A stretch of DNA of 64,000 nt. Origin: Acanthopleura granulata (lineage: Eukaryota > Mollusca > Polyplacophora > Chitonida > Chitonidae). Below the pieces are notes generated by a model, which saw nothing but the letters and a program-made list of their open reading frames with translations, did not search any database and was not told the origin of the DNA. The position numbers were made by a program, and so were the translations under genes. Shown piece by piece: positions 59,798 through 64,000 of the stretch (position 1 is the first letter of the stretch; each line of letters opens with the position of its first letter). Where the stretch lies: assembly GCA_016165875.1 (NCBI GenBank), contig JABBOT010000005.1:23690627-23754626 (forward strand), read 5' to 3'.

Positions 59798-60381
59798 GAA
59801 GAAGAGAAAACCTAACCGCAAGGCAAACTAAGGTTTACAAATCCTGGACCACAACATCAGAGTCAGCCATTAGAGGTTGAACAATCCTCACTCCACTCAA
59901 TTTTAGTGAACAATTATTACACTTCTAGCACACTAATATGAAAAATTAGCACAATATAGCAAAGTACACACGTGTAACATGGTTAATGTCAACATGAGAT
60001 CTATTAACTGAACTGCAACCTTTATTAATTTTCTAACTGAACAACTTGCACTTTCCCCAAGGCTATACACAATAATTTATCATTACAAAGTAACAGTATA
60101 TTATTTGCAATATCAATAAAAAACTAAATGTCAAGCACAGCACCTCTTCACATCTGTAGAAATTCAGCTAGTGTGTATTGACAAACAACAATGTTCTATA
60201 ACTGGGAAATCAACTGAAAAATTAATTTGAAATAAAAACAGATGTTACCGGTTGATATCAAATTTAAAACATACCGTCTACAAAGGGCATAAGGTGATAA
60301 CGCTAGTTTAATTTTGCAACTGCAGTTAATACAAAATTATTAATAATGGATATGTAAATGAATGACATCTTGTTTGCTCAC
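57776..60381 (-). other. CRACD-like intron, remainder
   Basis: AT-rich. 57800-58520 has irregular, loosely repetitive C/A-rich stretches with no clear unit. A 27-A run begins at 59768. No exon was recognised. Confidence 0.6.
59768..59794 (+). repeat. Poly(A) run followed by GAA repeats
   Basis: About 27 consecutive A, then GAAGAAGAAGAG. It could be slippage-derived or the tail of a retroposed copy. A 62-codon open frame (59559-59747) ends about 20 bp before it, but no target-site duplication was seen. Confidence 0.85.
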
Positions 60382-60460
60382 CTGTGGATTGTGCCCCTTT
60401 AGATCTCCTGGTCACCACAGATGCTACTGACGCTTTCCAGTTCGTCTGGAACAGGTCCTC
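60382..60460 (-). CDS. CRACD-like exon, EDLF segment
   Basis: The acceptor is TTGATGACAG and the donor is CACAG followed by GTGAGC. The exon is 79 nt, enters at phase 0 and leaves at phase 1. It encodes EDLFQTNWKASVASVVTRRS and six more residues. The trailing G combines with AC of the next exon to make Asp. The pyrimidine tract before the acceptor is weak, but the frame fits on both sides. Confidence 0.7.
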
Positions 60461-60529
60461 CTGTCATCAAAAACATGTTAATACTTAAGTATTGTTACTA
60501 TACTTATTGTGTAAAGTTTTTCACCACAG

Positions 60530-60662
60530 ATATCTGTCCAGTAATTCTCCCATTTACTGTGCAGAAGCATTGAACAGGATGTTGATCAGAGTGGAGGAAA
60601 CCACTGGCCAGTGTAAACCACCAACCTTTGGGAAGTTACTGACAAACTTTTCCAACAACAGC
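60530..60662 (-). mobile_element. Second-subfamily SINE-related copy
   Basis: GGAGGAAACCACTGGCCAGT then GTAAACCACCAACCTTTGGG and AAGTTACTGACAAACTTTTC. The GGAGGAAACC block is shared with the main SINE; the following block is shared with 55418 and 45025. Confidence 0.55.
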
Positions 60663-61672
60663 TTATTGTCGCCAAGGCCCTAGGTGCTGCAAGAGTGGGT
60701 GAATCTATAAAATCCATTTCCATGCAGTATGTTCATAGCAGGCCTGTGGCATCGTCATGTTTCTGATTTAACAGGTTCAAAACAGGTGGTCCTATTACAA
60801 ATTGGTGACTCTACTAAACACCTTTATGCCTCATGTCTTAATAACAGGCCTAGGTATAACTGTAACCAAAGAAACTTTAGACCTAATATGTCTATTAATA
60901 CACTTTAACACATTTATCAGCTGACTGTTCCAAGTTTTGTATTGTAAGTGTGTTTAGGTGTTAAACAGGTCACTGCAATGCACTATGGTGTGAGCGATTT
61001 GTGACAGGTCATGAAACAATTGAAATCTTAAAATACATGCACCTTAATTTACATTTAATCAATCATTAATCAGTCCTCAAACAGACAAAAATATCGGATT
61101 GGTGATTAGCAAGTTAAACAATGGCTCACAGTGACGAACAACAGATCTTTACAGGGCTCCAATCTCACCAAACTATTGATTTTGATCACAGATCTGAAGG
61201 AATGTTTTGTTCATCCTGATATTAAAATGCCTAGTGCCAAAAAAAAAAAATTGTAACTATGTAAAACACTGGTGGTGTGCCAAATTATTCTGCACACTGA
61301 CAAAAATAAAATTATTTTATTAGCCAAATTTAAACAGAAACATTTGAGATTTCCAGTGCCTTTTTCTAATTTGTACTTGTATGAAATGATGGTACCAGGG
61401 TGCACTTCACCAAATTGTAGGCTAAATCCACTGTTGCTAGCAAGGTTACATATGATTTTAACAAGTGTTGCCCAAGCAGTTCAAATCAACTCCACTTACG
61501 AATACTTTGTGCAACAGAGCCATGGGTGCAGCAAAGAGTTTGATGGGAGGGGAATGAGTGCATGAAGGGCCAAACAGCATTAACATCTTTATGATCTGAC
61601 AACAGAGACCTACATTTAAACTTGCACAATAGTTTGGCTTAATATTTACTCGCATCTGTAAAGACAGCTCAC

Positions 61673-61747
61673 CTCTTCGTTGTCGGAGCTGCCAACACTC
61701 AGCAGACTTTTGTCACTGTCCCGACTGGCAGATTTTCCTGGGGTGCC
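61673..61747 (-). CDS. CRACD-like exon, 25 residues
   Basis: On the - strand the acceptor is TCTATCTTCCCAG and the donor is GAG followed by GTGAGC. The 75 nt are phase 0 at both ends and encode an acidic Ser-rich stretch beginning GTPGKSASRDSDKSLLS and ending SSDNEE. It joins in frame to the EDLF start of the next exon, giving EEEDLF, which resembles the EEDLF segment near the start of vertebrate CRACD. Confidence 0.72.
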
Positions 61748-61979
61748 CTGGGAAGATAGAGGAAACTTGTTATACAGAAATACATCAGATCAACAGGCAA
61801 GGAAAAAACTGACGGCCAAGCATGATGACAGCGCTGTCTCTAGGATTTGCTTCAGAACCTGGTCTCAGTGTGTGTATACATTTGCATGCAGTTGAGACTC
61901 ATCTCACTCATATTAAGCAAAGTTGGACTCCAACTTGAGTCAAGTCATAAATTCACAAGGCACATGCTTAAATCCTCAC

Positions 61980-61995
61980 CTCCACATCATCTAGA
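61980..61995 (-). CDS. Possible 16-bp microexon of the CRACD-like gene
   Basis: On the - strand, a CAG acceptor at the end of a T/C-rich run (CTTCTTTTACCTG...GTCAG) is followed by 16 nt and a strong GTGAGG donor. Read to leave at phase 0, it gives one base plus LDDVE, which would join in frame to GTPGKS of the next exon. It requires a phase-2 exon further upstream, which I could not place. Its short length makes a chance match possible. Confidence 0.35.
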
Positions 61996-63096
61996 CTGAC
62001 ATATGCAACAGGTAAAAGAAGGATACAAATCACACCTGGGCCAGGTTGATAATAAACTGAAGACATCAGCCTGTCAACACTACAACCTTCCTGTTGATCC
62101 ACAGGTGAAATCTGACGGCCGGGTGAAGCGGCAAAAACGCACATATCCACACATAAATACACGTCCTCCAGGTATGTCAGACGGCCTGGCCATGCAGTTA
62201 CAGCATGCCCTGAAGACAAGAGAGCGTGTGCGCAAGGTCTGTATAAATATACTACTGAACACACAACATGTTCAGGTAGGTAAATTAAAAAAACAAAAAA
62301 CAAACCCTGCACCATCTTGCATATTCAACAGTCAAGACACAAAAGGTAATTGTATACAACAACACGGCCTTGAATAGGAACTTATGATCCATATGCTCAA
62401 CGCTATCTTTCTCAAAAAGTTGCAACCACACTGTCACACAGCAATAATGAAACAAAAATGAAGCCAACACAGAAAAAACTGCCAACCAACCAAACTCATT
62501 AATTTCCTCTGTACTGACAGTATACATGCCAACACCTTTCCCTTTTGACAAAATCACCCTTTTTTTTTATTTCTTGCTAAGGCCAGGCTGGGCCATCACA
62601 AGTTGGACTGGACAGCTCCTGTTTATTCCAAGAAGCCACGTACGGCTTATGGCGGCTAGAACATGGCCACGTTGTAATGGCTTGACCACACCCTGTCAGG
62701 GCTGTAGTAAGTCAGATCACAAAGTTCATGTACCTCCATCAAGGATCAATAAAGACTCTGGCCAGGCTACGTATAGGTATTAAGTCTACACTAATGACGA
62801 CACTAGCTCATCAGACACGGAAGCAGTAATGCTTCCATAAACATACACCAAACAACCACTGTGCATCCTGTGACATCAAACACTACTTAATAAGGGAAAT
62901 GCAAAGCTTTTCCTAAGTCAGACCACACAGGAAACACACCCCATCATACCATATATATCAATGGCTGCAAATTGGAGCGAAAAAGTAAAGTCTTTTTTAC
63001 AAACATATTATCAAACATACACTAAAGGTCATAATTTCCCCAAGACTCAAAAGAAAAAATCAATAAATAAATACCCATTCAGGCAATACATGATCT

Positions 63097-63171
63097 CATT
63101 ACCACAGGTTGAAATAACATTATCAAAGGCATAATGCTATCGCATTACCACAGGTTGAAATAACATTATCA
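63097..63171 (+). repeat. Local direct repeat, 29 bp x 2, 46-bp spacing
   Basis: CATTACCACAGGTTGAAATA then ACATTATCA occurs at 63097 and 63143. Confidence 0.85.
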
Positions 63172-63363
63172 CGTTGCAAACTGCTTCCACACTTGTCTTC
63201 TCTATATGCAGGATGAAGACAACACTGTGCAACATTTACTACACTCTAAGATGACGACATAGACATTTGCAAAGGTCTCTCTACTGGAGGCACTGACGGC
63301 TTTGTGTACCACGCATTAACATCGTGGATCTTCTGCAATGGGACCATCATGGTGATGTGCATG

Positions 63364-63441
63364 AATGTTTGAGAAACATACAGTGTCATATCCACATCTC
63401 TCAATGTTTGAGAAACATACAGTGTCATATCCACATCTCTC
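63364..63441 (+). repeat. 39-bp tandem repeat, two copies
   Basis: AATGTTTGAGAAACATACAG then TGTCATATCCACATCTCTC occurs twice back to back (63364 and 63403). The copies are identical by eye. Confidence 0.92.
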
Positions 63442-64000
63442 AATGTGTAAATATTCTATCAGGAAGAGTGTGTATACAAGCACCCTGTTATTACACAGTC
63501 ATCAGCATGGTGGAGAATGGGAGCTGTCCATCACAAACACTCTGACATCTGTTCAATTATCCAACTAAACAGAATCATCCTTATCGAAATTTATATGCAT
63601 AACTGGCTCACCAATATTGGATTAACACATTCCTAAAATGCCATTCCAACTGGTCTGTGTCTGATTCTCTTATGACGAACAACTGATTACATCTACAGAC
63701 CACTGGCCATCAGCTCATGCTATTTTTTGTTGTTTTTGAACCATACACATTAAAATTAATACAAGTATTCAAACACTTTAACTATAAAAGCAAGCATGTG
63801 CAATAAGGCCTCTACAACTAGCCTTAATGTTCATTTCTGACCTATATTTTGAAGTTCCGGAAGCACATGATCCACCACGAACAATTTTGACAGAGCATGA
63901 AACTTACACATCATAAATAGAACACATTCCAGTATGTTATTAGATTGTAAATGACAGAGATAAATCAGTGGATAAAACTGAACAGGGTATATGATAAAAA

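Larger units (their letters stand above)
52148..61747 (-). other. CRACD/CRACDL (KIAA1211)-like gene, 3' part (6 exons, at least 963 aa)
   Basis: Coding exons in transcript order are 61747-61673, 60460-60382, 57659-57409, 56592-56493, 55297-53028 and 52264-52148. Phases match at every junction (0, 1, 0, 1, 0) and the 2892 nt make 963 codons plus a stop. The family signs are an EEDLF stretch at the exon 1/2 junction, an AAKHRISVAPKARR motif (residues about 111-124) like the AAKHKLAVKPK motif of vertebrate CRACD, and tryptophan-plus-basic motifs such as IWVVMARKKK (Trp647). Vertebrate CRACD binds capping protein and relieves its inhibition of actin polymerisation; the same role here is inference. 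The protein is Ser/Lys/Pro-rich and mostly disordered. Its N-terminus lies outside the exons I can place. Confidence 0.72.
61996..64000 (-). other. Probable further upstream intron(s) of the CRACD-like gene
   Basis: I searched the - strand for the missing N-terminal exons and found no convincing one. Two small direct repeats are present. A frame at 63443-63246 ending SVPPVERPLQMSMSSS has an acceptor-like CAG before it but no support. Confidence 0.4.

Noticed and set aside
63246..63443. Upstream exon of the CRACD-like gene (ending SVPPVERPLQMSMSSS)
   Set aside because: A CAG precedes it but the frame ends in a stop with no donor, and part of it is a 39-bp tandem repeat. There is no family match.

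Overview
The window is eukaryotic, and most likely from a mollusc or a close lophotrochozoan. It is AT-rich and intron-rich, with two animal-type multi-exon genes, GT-AG splice sites and many tRNA-derived SINEs. The commonest SINE has a TTTATTTA-type tail and a box A/box B head, of a kind familiar to me from molluscan genomes. The species call is inference. There is no prokaryotic, CRISPR or plasmid signal.

Two genes can be reconstructed with confidence. (1) On the + strand, exons at 13182-13748, 27535-27771, 31006-31071 and 31714-31902 form a complete 352-residue GRXCR1-like protein (glutaredoxin domain-containing, cysteine-rich). All junctions are phase 0. It has a disordered N-terminus, a glutaredoxin fold without the usual redox CxxC, and a four-CxxC zinc-binding-type C-terminus. 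Intron 1 is 13.8 kb. (2) On the - strand, exons at 61747-61673, 60460-60382, 57659-57409, 56592-56493, 55297-53028 and 52264-52148 join in frame into at least 963 residues ending at a stop. This is a CRACD/CRACDL (KIAA1211)-like actin-regulatory protein, and its 5' end lies beyond position 61750 or outside the window. A 16-bp microexon at 61995-61980 may be the next exon upstream. The 3'UTR may run about 6 kb to a poly(A) signal near 46113, and would then include a 16-copy, 55-bp minisatellite.

Layout: 1-8230 is noncoding and holds a striking TIR element (2362-3002) built on a 21-bp GATATC ladder, plus SINE and tRNA-like fragments. 8230-10760 is a decayed Ty3/Gypsy pol relic on the - strand. 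10760-13181 is upstream sequence of the GRXCR1-like gene. 13182-32900 is that gene. 33000-46100 is intergenic and rich in SINEs, with a recent 162-bp tandem duplication. 46100 to the end is the CRACD-like gene on the - strand. The two genes are convergent, with about 13 kb between their ends. I see no functional link beyond both families being tied to actin-based structures in vertebrates (GRXCR1 in hair-cell stereocilia, CRACD in capping-protein control).

The most unusual element is the GATATC-ladder TIR element. The next most interesting are the minisatellite inside the probable 3'UTR and the set of SINEs that share one tail but carry different heads.
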